This document shows, one piece after another, positions 1 to 11,906 of a DNA stretch of 64,000 bases; position 1 is the stretch's first letter; every line of letters starts with the position of its first letter. The DNA is taken from positions 1,178,001-1,242,000 of the forward strand of contig VICG01000012.1 of NCBI GenBank assembly GCA_008692225.1, given 5' to 3'. The DNA comes from Monilinia fructicola. Its lineage: Eukaryota > Ascomycota > Leotiomycetes > Helotiales > Sclerotiniaceae. The translations under genes were made by a program, and so were the position numbers. The notes below the pieces were generated by a model. That model was not told where the DNA came from. It did not search any database and was given only the letters and a program-made list of their open reading frames with translations.

Positions 1-217
1 GGGTGCCTGATTTCACTCTAGAGCGGGTTCCTCATGGTGAAATATGTATAACATGTTGCCCAACATTTCATATTTTTCATATCGTCCACCGACTTTATTG
101 ACTATGAAAGTACAGTTTTTGCACAGAAGTTCGCAGCAGCCCAAGCCGTACCTACAAACATACCCTTAAAACGCCATATACCCAGGTTTGGTCTACTTTA
201 GCCCTTTCTCCTTTCAT

Positions 218-1061
218 TTAACGTCCACCTCGGGAAAATCCTCCTCTCGAACCACCCCTCGCTCCACCTCGGGGAGTGAAACCGCCACCACCTCTAGAGA
301 AGCCACCACCGCCTCCTCTGGAGAAGCCTCCACTGCCACCTCTTGGGGTAAAACCGCCTCTTCCTCCACGTGGTGCACCTCTTCCACCACCTCGTCCTCC
401 TCTCACTGGTCCTCCTCTACCACCTCTGGCACCACCGGCTCTCTTTGGTTTTGGTGCTCCTGGAGGTGGCTTAGGCTTTGGAAGGAATTTCTCCAAAGGA
501 AGAAGTTTGTCGCCGCCAATGAAAAATTTGTCGCCGGTCTTGAATGAAGTAGCTTGGATACCTTCGGTGGGCTTGATGGTGAAGTAGACTTGGTTGATGG
601 GTCCGAGAATTTCATCGACTTTACCAATTGCGGTCTATGAATTGTTAATTGGGATATGCTCTTCAAACATCATGTAAATTAGGGAGATTCGCACCTTGTT
701 CTCTAGGTAGATTGGCGCATTGAAGTAAGGAATTTTAGTGTTGATCGATTCGCAGACAATTTCTCCTTCACTGGCATGGAGGAAAGAACCCATAGCTATA
801 TCCAATATTAGCAATTGACTCTGATAATTCGAATTGAAATGTGCGTACCAAATACATCTGCTGGAGGGCCATTGTCTCTTTGCTGGAAAACCGCCGCGTC
901 CTATGATAAAATGTTAGCAATTGCGCACAATTGATCTTCTCAAATTCGCAAACAAATATTAACATACCTCCACCACGACCACCGAATCCTCCTCTACCAC
1001 CACCGAAACCAGCATTGGCGCCGGTACCACGACCGCCTCTAGATCCGCCTCGGAAAGACAT
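218..1061 (-). CDS. GAR1: H/ACA snoRNP subunit Gar1 (one-base frame break)
   Basis: Nucleolar H/ACA ribonucleoprotein component that supports pseudouridylation of rRNA by Cbf5. Four exons on the minus strand: 1061-968, 900-849, 795-695 and 634-218. The start is [10 protein letters not shown]. An N-terminal RGG tract is followed by the conserved core ([13 protein letters not shown], then [35 protein letters not shown]) and a long C-terminal RGG tract, the classic Gar1 layout. The expected length is 220 aa. The core is in frame with exon 1 only if one base is removed from the A-run at 887-890: the exon reads GRGGF in one frame and FQQRDNGPP in the next. After that correction the total is divisible by three. 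The gene diverges from the threonyl-tRNA synthetase gene across 323 bp. Identification is very secure; the break is more likely sequence error than a dead gene. Confidence 0.93.
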
Positions 1062-1384
1062 TGTATAATATTGTCGATTGTTTCGAGGGTGTTTTTGGCG
1101 TTATCGTTGGAGAGGTACAAAAATTAAAGCTCTCCAAAAAATTATTCCAAGCGAAAACTGGGTAGCGTGGAGCGAAAGCTGAGAGCGATTTTCATTGGCT
1201 GTTCATACATGAATGGCTGAGTCATCTGTAAAGCGCACGGTTCATGTAAAGAGCGGGCAAACGAATAATATATTCTGCTTGAGTCATAAAAATATTATAT
1301 GATCTAAAAAGGACACCTCGAGTTGCATCTTGACTCCTCCTTTAGGTACAACGAAGTCGAGTAACAATCCTGCCTCCGAACGTC
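1062..1384. promoter_or_regulatory. Shared divergent promoter, GAR1 / threonyl-tRNA synthetase
   Basis: A 323-bp gap separates two outward-facing start codons, so both 5' regions must lie here. Both products serve translation (rRNA modification and tRNA charging), so co-regulation is plausible but inferred. I see no sure TATA box or known operator. Confidence 0.5.
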
Positions 1385-3811
1385 ATGGAGCAAGCAAAAG
1401 AGGTCGTAGATAAGGTGTCAGAGGGCATTAAAAACGTTGCCATTGGAGAAAAGAAGCCAAAAGCGCCTAAAGCACCAAAACCAAAGAAGGAAAAGGGAGG
1501 GGATAGTGGGGCAGATGCTGGACCTTTGGAGCTCAGCCCAGCACCAGAATTCATCGCTCATCGTATAGCGGTTTTCGACAGGTTGAAGGCCAAATACGAT
1601 GCCGAGATTGCTGCCAAACCAAGAGTACCTATCACCATTACTCTTGCCGATGGATCTGTCAAGGAGGGTATCGCTTGGGAAACCACACCGGCACAAATCG
1701 CAGAGGGAATCTCGAAGAGTCTTCTTAAGCGTACCGTCGTTGCAAAATTGAATGGGGACTCTGAACAGTTGTGGGATTTGGAGAGACCCTTGGAAAAGGA
1801 TTGCAAACTCGAGTTGCTTCCTTTTGAAAACGAGGAGGGGCGAAGAGTCTTTTGGCATTCTAGTGCTCACATCTTGGGTGAGGCTTCAGAGAGACGATTC
1901 GGTTGCAGTTTGTGTATTGGTCCCCCAATCGACAACGGCTTTTATTATGAAATGGGCCTACCAGATCAGGGATCAGTTACTGCGGATGACTGGCAGCCAT
2001 TGGAGAAACTGGTCGGTCAAATCGTGAAGGAAAAGCAAAAGTTCGAGCGATTGGTCCTCTCTAAAGATGATCTTTTAGAGATGTTCAAGGACAACAAATA
2101 CAAGCAGCATATCATTAAAGATAAGATTGCGGACGGAACAAACACCACTGTCTACCGTAACGGACCGCTCATCGATTTATGCCGTGGCCCTCACGTCCCC
2201 AATACTGGCAGAATCGAGACATTTGCTATTATGAAGAACTCAGCATCTTATTTCCTCGGAAACAAGGAGAATGACTCCCTCCAGAGAATCTACGGTGTAT
2301 CATTCCCAGATAAGAAGCAAATGGCCGCGCACAAGAAGTTCTTGGAAGAGGCTGCAGCGCGTGATCACCGAAAGATTGGCAAGGATCAAGAACTGTTCTT
2401 CTTCCACGAACTATCTCCTGGGTCTGCCATGTGGCTGCCACACGGCGCTCGTATCTACAACACTATTCAGTCATTTTTGAGGGAGCAATACTGGAACCGT
2501 GGCTACAACGAGGTAATTACGCCGAACATGTACAATTCCGAACTCTGGAAGACTTCCGGTCATTGGGCACATTACAAAGATGACATGTTTACCTTTCCAG
2601 TCGAGAAGGATGTTTTTGCACTGAAGCCTATGAATTGTCCTGGCCATTGCTTGATGTTTGGACATCGTGAGCGTTCTCACAGAGAATTGCCATGGCGAGT
2701 TGCAGACTTTGGTGTACTTCATCGCAATGAAGCTTCAGGTGCTTTGACCGGCTTGACAAGGGTCCGAAGATTCCAACAGGACGACGCTCACATCTTCTGT
2801 AAAGAAGATCAAATCAAGGATGAGATTGCAGGATTATTCGATTTCTTAAAGACCGTTTACGGTCTTTTGGGATTCACATTTAAGCTGAAGCTCTCGACTC
2901 GCCCAGAGAAGTATTTGGGTAAAATCGAGACTTGGAACATGGCGGAGGATAAACTCCGAGCTGCGTTGGACGAATTTGCGGCAGCACCTGGCGGAGCACC
3001 ATGGGAACTTAACGAAGGAGATGGTGCGTTCTATGGCCCAAAGATCGATATTACCATCTGTGATTGTCTCAACAGAGAATGGCAATGTGCCACAATCCAG
3101 CTTGATTTTCAATTACCGCAGAACTTTGGCCTTGAATACAACACCGGCGACGTCCCGGCCAAGAAGGAAGAAGATGCCGCCAAAGAACCTGTTGCCAAGC
3201 CAAAGAAAGCCACTGAACCAGAGGATCCAAATGCTCCTCCAAAGGAGAGAGTGTACAAGCCACTCACCCCTGGATGCGCCAGACCAGTCATGATTCATCG
3301 AGCCATGGCAGGTAGTATCGAGCGTTTCACGGCCATTCTGATCGAGCATTTTGCTGGTAAATGGCCCTTCTGGTTGAGTCCTCGACAAATTCTTGTCATT
3401 CCCGTCGGTGTCGGCTATTTCGAGTATGCGAAGGAAGTACAAGCTATCTTCCACAAACAACAGATGTTCATTGATGTTGACCTCAGTGGCAACACTCTCC
3501 AAAAGAAGATCCGCACAGGTCAATTAGCACAATACAACTTTATCTTTGGTAAGTGGCCGAGATCTATATTTACTTTTACTTTTGCACAAATCTGTACTAA
3601 TCTTTGAATAGTCGTCGGTGATACAGAAATGAAGGGCCGGGAAGTCAATGTTAGAAATCGTGATGATACATCAAGCCAGGATAGAGGAAAGCCGGTTTCA
3701 TTGCAGGAGGCAATCGAAAAGCTTACAGCACTTCGTGATGAGAGAAGATCAGATAATCCATTCCCGGGTGAAGCAAAGGTTGTCGAGGCACCTGCGGCAC
3801 CTGCTGCTTAA
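1385..3811 (+). CDS. THS1: Threonyl-tRNA synthetase, cytosolic
   Basis: Charges tRNA-Thr. Two exons (1385-3548 and 3612-3811) give 787 aa, and the junction restores the conserved YNFIFVVGDTE. Order: a lysine-rich N-terminal extension, a TGS domain (about 75-140), the editing/second additional domain with [10 protein letters not shown] (about 157-166), and the class II core. The core carries the MNCPGHC zinc/active-site segment near residue 417, motif 2 around [14 protein letters not shown], and motif 3 [11 protein letters not shown] near 637. The anticodon-binding domain and a short Ala/Pro tail follow. An insert of about 45 residues rich in K/E/P lies just before motif 3 (about 585-630). There is no mitochondrial presequence, so the cytosolic form is likely, although alternative starts in fungi can give both. 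The start ATG at 1385 precedes a lysine-rich stretch typical of eukaryotic ThrRS. No frame break is seen. Confidence 0.97.
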
Positions 3812-4142
3812 GTATTGCATCTTCTGGGGGACGGAGTTTAGAGATATGATAAGATGAGACGGCATGTACAATGATGATGATGAGCTATATGAGATAATAC
3901 TGTGTGAATCGCGAAGAACATTAGGAATGTCCACTAGACGAGAAAGAACATATGATACTGTGTTTTCTTTGCTTCTGATATGGCGGCGTCATATAAAAAG
4001 TGAGATAAAATACAACGAGGATAAAAAATAGCATTACTGGCTCCTTCCTACCCCTGAAAATTGGTTCGTCAAACGAGTGGCAAGTTCACGTACAACCAAG
4101 TATCGTTTTGAAAGAAGGATAAGATTATTTGACTGCGATAAC
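3812..4142. other. Convergent intergenic gap
   Basis: 331 bp between the 3' ends of the synthetase and hydrolase genes. It is A+T-rich 3'-UTR-like sequence. I see no reading frame or RNA gene in it. Confidence 0.5.
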
Positions 4143-5309
4143 TCACCCGAGCTTTAATTTCTCAAGAATGGCTCTGATCTCTTCAGCTACAAATTCCGGA
4201 CCATCTGTTTGTATAAAATGACCACAGCCCTTCGCAATCTTCGTACCCTCACACCGTCCTTCATCTGTCACCTTCACTAACCCCTCATTGTATGTAGCCC
4301 AGTATCTACACATGATTAACCATCCATTCACAACAGAGGGTTTGGATCAAAACCTACGGGTTCGTGAACCTCATACTCATACTCCTCGGCGTCCCCATCC
4401 TCTCTAAACTCATATCCGCAAAAGTAACCGGATCATGTCCTACAACCGTAAGCCACGGTCCCTTTCCACCCACACCAACAAGTTTCGGACGATCAGCGTA
4501 CGGAAGTAATTTCGGGCCATGTCGTCGATCCATTGATTCGGAGTTCGGAACGGCTAAATCAAATGTATTTATCAACGCAGCGCGTGCTCCAATGTATTGT
4601 GCAAGTGTACAGTCGGGGGCAGTCACGAGAGAGGGGTCAAAGCTGGGGGATGATGGGTCTGGGAGAAAATCGCTGTAGTTCACATTGGGAATGTTTGAGT
4701 CGAGACAGAGGAGGGCGGAGCAGATCGAGGGGTGGTATTGTATATAGAGGCGGGTTATGGGGACCTGCATGGAGTGTTATCTTGAGAAAACATGAGGTAG
4801 AGGAGAACTTCTAGATTCTCAATTTGGTAGACAGAGAATGAAGTGTGTGACGGAGCACTTACTCCAATAGAAGCAGCCACGAAAATCACGCTCAAGTTCC
4901 CGTTCTCAACCTCGGTTCTCTGAAGACCAAGTTTTGTTTTCGCGATCACTAAGATGATTTCATGGAGATCGTTTGCAGCATCCATGAAATCATGTCCATA
5001 CCCGTTTCCATCATCCAAAGGATCTCTTGCTGTGGTTAAACCCTGTCCAAAACGATCAAAGGTCAAGATTGATGGGGACTCTGCGACACGAGATCGAAAG
5101 GTTGAGATGCACGGCTCCCAAGAAGAAGCAGGAAGTCCGAGACCATTTACAAAGACGATGAGGGTCTGGCATGGTTGTACATTTGGTTCCAAGTGTGGAG
5201 CAGAAGATGGGAAGAAGATATGGGAGATAGGAGAATGTGGTTTTGTGGGAATGGTGAGGAAAGATGGAGATGGATTGATGGTAGCAGGATTTGAAGATAT
5301 ATTTGCCAT
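4143..5309 (-). CDS. Alpha/beta-hydrolase fold protein
   Basis: Three exons (5309-4863, 4764-4358, 4305-4143) give 338 aa, and the phase closes without correction. Visible fold markers: an oxyanion-loop-like VFVNGLGLPASSWEP (about 50-64), FDRFGQGLT, a nucleophile elbow VAASIG in which serine sits at the end of exon 1 (about 148), and a late GCGHFIQTDGPEFVAEEI segment holding the probable catalytic histidine. The first position of the usual G-x-S-x-G elbow is alanine, which is common in this superfamily. There is no signal peptide. The fold is clear, but the substrate cannot be told from sequence; esterase, epoxide hydrolase or haloperoxidase-like activities are all possible. The gene is convergent with the synthetase gene. 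Confidence 0.85.
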
Positions 5310-5608
5310 TTCGAGGGATTTGTTTGATTGGTCACATTGAACCCTTTACAACATACATGGGGTAGTGAATCAATTCAGCAATTCAGTCAAGGCGGATAAC
5401 CTTGGAAGTCTGACCCGTTCCGGTCTTTCTTAGATCTACCTTATCTTTCTTATCTTATCTTATCTTATCTCATCTCATCTCATCCCATCTCATCTCAATT
5501 CAATCAATAAGCGAGTAACATTCCGATTCCATGTAACCACCGACCGATCTTTGTGCTTTGGTTAGGACAATAACAACACCCATCCCGACGCAGATCACGA
5601 TTTCAAAG
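5310..5608. promoter_or_regulatory. Divergent promoter with pentamer repeats
   Basis: A 299-bp gap between the outward-facing hydrolase and 2EXR genes. It holds a pyrimidine-rich run of degenerate TCTTA/TCTCA pentamers (about 5445-5500), a typical fungal promoter pyrimidine tract on the side of the plus-strand gene. Confidence 0.4.
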
Positions 5609-6568
5609 ATGCCATCCCCAGCTACCCCGGAGAAGCGAGGTTGTAGCCACAAATCACACTACAACAGCTCCACAGAATACTTGGAGAACAAACGTATCTG
5701 CACTGCAGCAAGCATAGCCGCTGCAAAGACATCACAACGGGCACCTACAATCGAACGAGTTCTTACCATCTCAGAAGATGCCGTCTGGTCACTCCGCAAA
5801 TCAGATCTCCGATCACACTTTCTCATCCTGCAGAAATACAGTCAATCGCTTTCTCATGTTTTGCCCATAGTTGACTCTGGTGGAGATACCCACGACAACT
5901 CCAACGAGACCCACGTAACCGGAATCCTTCCCCCACTCCTACGCATGCCACTTGAGATCCGTCAACTAATATATCGCCATCTACTGACTCCTCCTTCTGA
6001 TGACCCCCGTCTTGGCCCCCACCCCCGCCAATTGCAATCCCACATCTACCTCTCCAGCACCTTTGAAGTCGCCGTCCTGCATCTCAACCGCCAGATATAC
6101 CACGAAGCGCTTCCAATATTCTACGGCGACCCCAATCAAACCATCTCTGCAACTGTCAACTATAATCTGTGGGCGCACAAAACTCAACGCTCTGACTTGG
6201 TTCTCTCCTCATCCCTTACCTCGTCCATTCGAAATCTCTCACTCTCCATTCAGCTCGGAAATGAGAAGCGTAAACTGAAACCCGAGGACTTTGAAGCTGG
6301 CGCAAGAGTAAAGGAAGTAACCAAAGGGATCAAGAAATTGAGAAAATGGTTGGCAGGTGCCGATATTCAATTTTTGAAAATTGGGTGGCAGGAGCCTCCA
6401 CACACTTATACATGGGAGCAGAAGAAAGATATTTTGGATGGATTGAAACCTTTGAGAGCAAGAAGAGTAGAGACTGGTGATATTAATTGGGGCCTGGATT
6501 GGAATAAGGGAAAGAAGTTTAGATTTGACGTCGAGTATTTGAAAGAATTGGAAAGAGCACGATCCTGA
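5609..6568 (+). CDS. 2EXR (F-box-like) domain protein, function unknown
   Basis: A single exon of 319 aa starting at the first in-frame ATG, 5609; sequence upstream offers only a TTG. After a low-complexity N-terminal 100 residues there is the signature LLRMPLEIRQLIYRHLL (about 112-128), then VLHLNRQIYHEALPIFYG (about 153-170). That pairing is characteristic of the fungal 2EXR/F-box-like family, large in Pezizomycotina. The C-terminal half is charged (KKLRKWLAGADIQFLKIGW and later) with no recognisable domain. These proteins are often assumed to be ubiquitin-ligase adaptors or protein-interaction modules, but the role of this one is unknown. Its 3' end converges on POM152 with a 228-bp gap. 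Confidence 0.8.
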   Translation: MPSPATPEKRGCSHKSHYNSSTEYLENKRICTAASIAAAKTSQRAPTIERVLTISEDAVWSLRKSDLRSHFLILQKYSQSLSHVLPIVDSGGDTHDNSNETHVTGILPPLLRMPLEIRQLIYRHLLTPPSDDPRLGPHPRQLQSHIYLSSTFEVAVLHLNRQIYHEALPIFYGDPNQTISATVNYNLWAHKTQRSDLVLSSSLTSSIRNLSLSIQLGNEKRKLKPEDFEAGARVKEVTKGIKKLRKWLAGADIQFLKIGWQEPPHTYTWEQKKDILDGLKPLRARRVETGDINWGLDWNKGKKFRFDVEYLKELERARS

Positions 6569-6796
6569 CTCTTGCATTTTAGGGCTCGTATATGTGGTAG
6601 GCAGGCGCTGCTTTGGACATTTTGATTGGACCCACTGAAACGCTTCCATTGTAAGACAACAGTCAAGAAATCTTGGAAACTTCAACTTATTAAGTTGATT
6701 CTTCTATTCTATTGCCATTCATGGTATTGTGATATTTCCCCGTTAAATACAGTTTGCCTAAACGCCGCGCTATGCATCATCATCAACATCCTTATT

Positions 6797-9700
6797 TTAG
6801 TATTGGAGCAGCTTTTGCCCACTCTTTCCATCTGCCTTCAATGTAGAGAAAGAGCAGAACTGATCTTTAATGGCTACCACTTCGTAAGTCCCCTCCTGCG
6901 AAGACTGTATTATCTTGCTGTGTTCATACGAGATCTCATGTCTGGTCTCCAGCACGTGAGACTTCTGGCCCTTCTTTGCATTCGTACTTCTCGTGTACGT
7001 AAATTCAAAGGGTGGCACGCCCCAGAACTCGAATAGAAGTTCGGCTTGTCCGCCCTCATGGATATCAACTTCAACCTGCCTTCCTTTGCTGATCTTGACA
7101 CTAGGCATTTGATGGATAATCTTCGTGATCTCAGTCTTTGCTTTACACTCACTGGCCTTATCCGAGATAGCAGTGATGGTGAAATTACCTGGCTTCTCGG
7201 CGATACGCCTGAAACTGGTATTTGGTGATTTTGCTTTCCTTTGTACATTTTCAAACGTGTAGAAAATTTCAAATGGAGCTGTACCCGACAATGTGTACCC
7301 AATTCGTTCTCCAACACAATAGTCTGTGCGAGAATCCAAAGGATAAATTGTGGGCACGTCGTAAACTTGTACTTGTACGTGAGGGGCTCCATGTTCCGTT
7401 TTTTGCTGGCATCCTCTAGAATCGCGAATTTTTCGAACACTGACTTGATGTATGCCTAGAGATAAAACTCTGTGAGGTATCCGGAAGTCATAATGGTTGG
7501 AATCGATATTGGCAATTTTAACAGTCTCGGGTCTTGTGCTGCTTTGATGTTTGATGTCAATTTCAAGTGAGAAGGGAGGAATACCTTCCAGTTTTATGGG
7601 AATGACTTCATCTCCGGCAAGCTCTTCCTTGCAGTACTTGTACGATTGTCCTGGCTTAATAAAGTTTGCAGCTGGCTTCCTGTTGACCTTCTGCTCAATG
7701 GTGAGCGGAGAGAACTTCTTTGGGTCATGGTCGTAGAGGTTATCTGAAAGCTCGGAAAACTTATACTCGTATTGACCAGGCTTGATTGTGTCCATAGAAA
7801 TGGTTGAAATTCCAAGACCTGCATCGAACTCTTTATTACTGATAGATACCGATCCATGTTCTGGCTTATGTCGAATTTGATACTTGACGTGGTAAGGGGG
7901 GGAACCTATAATGCATTAGTTTAATCAGAGGCGGGTCCAAATGAGTCATTCCACGTACCAATGAGATTGACCTCCACTGCATCTATATCGCCTTCGCATA
8001 CTTCATGCTTGACAAACTTCTCGCCAGCCAGAACAAGAGCTGAGTTATCTGCAAGTTTGATCTTTGGTCTGGGAAGCCAGTCAACCTCAAATAAGGATGC
8101 CTTGGGATCGACGGTTCCAGGACACTGGTTGTCGGTCACGTCAAGCAATTCGTATGTACCACGGGCATCAACCTTAACTGCATCGTTGGTTGACATAGCA
8201 GTTTTCTCTAAAATCCTGCCAGAAGCATCATTCACATTTCGATACTTGACGTTCCAAGGAGGCTGGCCAGTCAAACGCAAAGGGAGCGGAATATTGGTGT
8301 CCTCAATCGTCATAATCTTGTGCTTACCATCTAGGTGACCAAAGGCAACCCTAGGTCTTTGGTGTCTGACCATGAATTTAACCTCACCATTAAGGAATAT
8401 CTTACAACCTGTCTTGTCCTGAACGCTTGCAAGAGCAAGAGAGTATTCACCGCCAGTAACCAAAGGATCTGTTTTGATCTTGTAAATGTCGCTTTCTATT
8501 CCAGTGACTTTTTGCTTGCGTCGTCTGCCGTCATGCACAATCTCGTATTCCAACGTAAAAGGTGGTTCGCCAGATAGCTCAACATTCATCTCGACAGGCT
8601 CCTCGATACACGCGTCGATATCACCTGCAGGTCGTCTAAGATAAGCCGAAGCCGGTGGCTTGACATCTTGTTCCAGGACCAAGTCGTTGCTATTCAATTT
8701 TTGATTCTTGTAAACAGCATCATCCACAGAGGTGAATTGGTATTTGAAATGACCAGCATCTCGAGGCTTAAGCTCCAGCTGGTGTCGTAATCCAGATACC
8801 TTGACTGATTCATGTTTCAGGCCGCTCTTCGTAATTATGTTGTATCTAACGACGAATGGCGGGGTGCCTATCAGATCAAGATCAACGAGCAAACCGATGG
8901 AATTGCCAGCACATTTGTCGTTGATATTCTCGGCGCTGATAGACAACTGCGGCTCAGGCGGATTCAAGAGTAAGCAAGAAGCAGGCTCTCTGACTTCACC
9001 TTCACAGAATTTGCTTCTCACGCCTACGAGGGTATAAAGACCAGGTTCACGAATATTTGGCGATTGATGAGCATTGCGTGCAGAGTATTCTTCGAAAATC
9101 ACCTCGCTGCCGTGATCACCCGCCGCCGTCAAGGTGTCAAGGGGAGAGAACTTGTATGTCAATATGTGAGAGGTATCATCTGGTGTTCGTCCAGGTGATG
9201 CATATTTGACTGGAAGTTGCGTCGTTTGGCCATTCGCAACCATCAATGGACTCCTAGAATCGCAGCCGTTGAGTCTTGCAAGGGGTCTCTCGTGGACTGT
9301 GAGACCCTGTTCCATATGCGTATTTTTGGGGTAGATGAGCTCTCCATCTTCACCAACAAGTGTGAAATTTGCGACATTACCAGTAGCATCGTGAATTTCA
9401 TTAATCGAGTATAACCACAACCCGCTGGGAGTCATAGATTCATTCAACGGGATAATGACTTTTCTTGCCTGGCCCCATGAAACGTCATGATTGCCTGGGG
9501 CGAGTAACGTGCTAGGCCTGTTTGTACCCAAAAGCGGCGAAAAGAAGTTCTCTGGCTGGTTGCTTTGGAAGTGGAAACTGCGATCTTTGTCGTTGATGGT
9601 ACGTCCGTACACGATCTTCAATGGGGCCGTCCCCTCGAGTTCGATGGAGAGATCAGAAAGGTCTCCTAGACACTTGTTCGACCCCGTAGACTTGATTAAT

Positions 9701-10704
9701 CGCTTTAGGGCATTTAACGACGAGAGTGTCAGACATCCTGCGTTGTACTTCCAGCTTCGACTGATCTATGATCTTGTGGAGTCTGTATAATCCCGGCTTC
9801 TTCACGGTATAATCAAGCGTATAGACACTTGACTCATCCTCCAGCTTTCGAAAGTTCTTCATATCCCGTTTCTTTAACTCAATCGTTTCGTTTGTATTGG
9901 TATCAAAGTCGAAGCGCAGTAGTTCAATGTGTACCGGTTTGGTCTGATTGAAAATCATTGGAAGCCTGACAGTAGGGCGGCCACCGTCTAAACAAAATGG
10001 AAGGCCATCGGGGTTCAGTGTGGCTGATCTATTATGAGTTAGTATTGACATGGCATATTGTATAACACATGGATGAAGTTGAAGCATACCCCTCTGGCAA
10101 TATATTGATAATTTGTCTACCCATAATCAGAGATGAGTTATGTAAAATAGTGGCAGGTCGAACACTATTTTCGGAGATGGACAGTTCGCTATCAAAAAAT
10201 GTTTTCGTGAGAAGTAAAATCCATCCTTGGAGAGGAAGCTTCAAAAATTAGCTGTATCGCGCCAGAGCTGCGTCGGAAGCCACTTACCCCAATTCTAAAC
10301 ATCAGCACAAAATCAAAGATGGCATGCAGCCCCAAAACTACATGAGACGTCCATTGTGACCACTCCAACCACGGTATCTGCAATTTTGGTACCAGGTATA
10401 AAAAGAGTGCGTCCAGTATTACCCATTTCATAAATAAAAGAAAGGATTCAGACTCATCCTCTATCAACTGCCACCAATCATACAAACGCCACGCAATCAG
10501 CAGGCCATATAGTCCTGTAACATACATGCGTTGACTCGGGGCATCGATGAGTTCGACCGGAATCAGTGGCGCATCAGAATCCGTGGCAGCAGGTGAAGCC
10601 GTTGGGAGATCCCGCAATGGGGATGTGACTCGTCCCGTCGAGTTCCTATGCCCGCTGCCAGGAGTGGTCGGAAAGCCAGAACGTATTCTCGGTGTTCCAC
10701 TCAT
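6797..10704 (-). CDS. POM152: Nuclear pore membrane glycoprotein POM152 (one-base frame break)
   Basis: Transmembrane nucleoporin of the pore membrane ring. Four exons: 10704-10288, 10238-10090, 10028-7959 and 7905-6797. The N-terminal 150 residues carry a Ser/Pro/Thr-rich head and three hydrophobic segments (around MYVTGLYGLLIAWRLYDWW, FLLFMKWVILDALFLYLV and VVLGLHAIFDFVLMF). The family motif SILHNSSLIMG-like (here ATILHNSSLIMGRQIINILPEG) follows. The remaining 1,000 residues are repeated Ig-like lumenal domains, each with a G-x-PPF motif (GTPPFVVRY, GEPPFTLEY, GQPPWNVKY, GIPPFSLEI, GTAPFEIFY, GVPPFEFTY). In exon 3 the frame shifts at 9693-9699: CPKA and then IKSTGSNKCLGDL lie in different frames, separated by one extra base. 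Removing it makes the total 1,247 aa, the normal size. Confidence 0.94.
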
Positions 10705-11906
10705 TTTTATTAAAGTACTACTAGAATCATTGCATTCTTGATGGCTTGACGTTTGTTTGAATTCGTGGGAAGCTTATTCGAGCTGATGAGCTGGCGAACA
10801 CAATTTGCAAACGAGATGCCCAGAGCTTTCAAGAAAAGGGCGTACGTAGTATGAAGTTAAGGACCAAAAGAAGGACCAAGCAATTCCAATCTTCAAAGAT
10901 AGAATGATTCTTAGTGTGATGGTGATGGTGATGTTGATGTTGATTGCGTAGTAAGTAAAGAGCAATACGTGGGCAGGTCGGTAGGTAGATAGATAGGTAC
11001 CTACTAGGTAGTAAATAATAATCTCAAGCTCAAAGTTTAGATAGAGCTGAAAGTTTAACGCGTTTTCGTGAATTTTTATGGTAGCCAGAGCCGTGTGAAA
11101 AGTTCTTGAGGTATGAGATCTTATTGGTTGTGATGATGAGTAATCATGAGTAATCATGAGGGGCTGGGTTGGAAGCCATTACGAATATCTGATAGGTGGG
11201 TGGCTCGATACCAGGTAGGGAGTGAATGTACTAGATTCCTCAATGCCTGACATCCAAGGCATGTACGCAATATCTTGTCTTTCTAATACTTCAAGGTTGA
11301 GTTGAGTACTACCTACCTACCTAGTCGTAGTATCTACTTCCACGGTTGCCCATCTACCAGGTATCCATTCTACCTAACAGTATTCCAGGTTATCTACTCC
11401 GTACGTCCAGCTTTCCTTATGAATCATATGTTCAGATGAAGAATAAAGATAATCAAGTACTCGAGTAAGTCAATTAGTTCAGCTATAGAAATGGGAAGAA
11501 TGTCAAACCAAATTCATTCGTCATTCCATTTAATATCATTAAATCATCATTATAATCATTAATTATCAACCTTTCCTAATGCTTGTTTCTCAAGCTTAAT
11601 CAGAGAACTATATTATTTGTCTGGTAGGTCCACGGTACACTAGTATTTATTACACAAGACAAAACACAAACACAACTTGGAAGTCATTCATTCGCCTCGC
11701 CTTTCAACCACACCTATGCATTCATTTTGATGATTTTTGGAATCTTTGTTGTTGCTGTTTTTTGAGGCTCTAATGGTTTGCCGTTTATTCTCCTCTTCAC
11801 TTTCTGTACGACCCAAGTTCTCGAAATCAACCCGCAGCTAGGAGATTCTTCGTCTTTTTACAACTTGCCCATATCAAGAAGATTCCACAGCCAGAGCAAG
11901 CCAGTC
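10705..11906. other. Divergent intergenic region, POM152 / UCH gene
   Basis: 1.2 kb between two outward-facing genes. It holds short simple repeats (GATGGTGAT around 10917-10935, ACCTACCT runs around 11310-11325) and pyrimidine-rich leader-like sequence before 11907. No believable gene is present. Confidence 0.45.

Noticed and set aside
188..587. Plus-strand Ser/Thr- and Pro-rich frames at the left edge
   Set aside because: They are antisense shadows of the GAR1 C-terminal RGG repeats.
4354..5340. Plus-strand frames over the hydrolase gene
   Set aside because: Antisense to a three-exon gene with clear alpha/beta-hydrolase motifs.
6626..7036. Plus-strand frame with hydrophobic stretch near the POM152 3' end
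   Set aside because: Partly antisense to POM152 exon 4, does not start at a supported ATG context, and has no family features.
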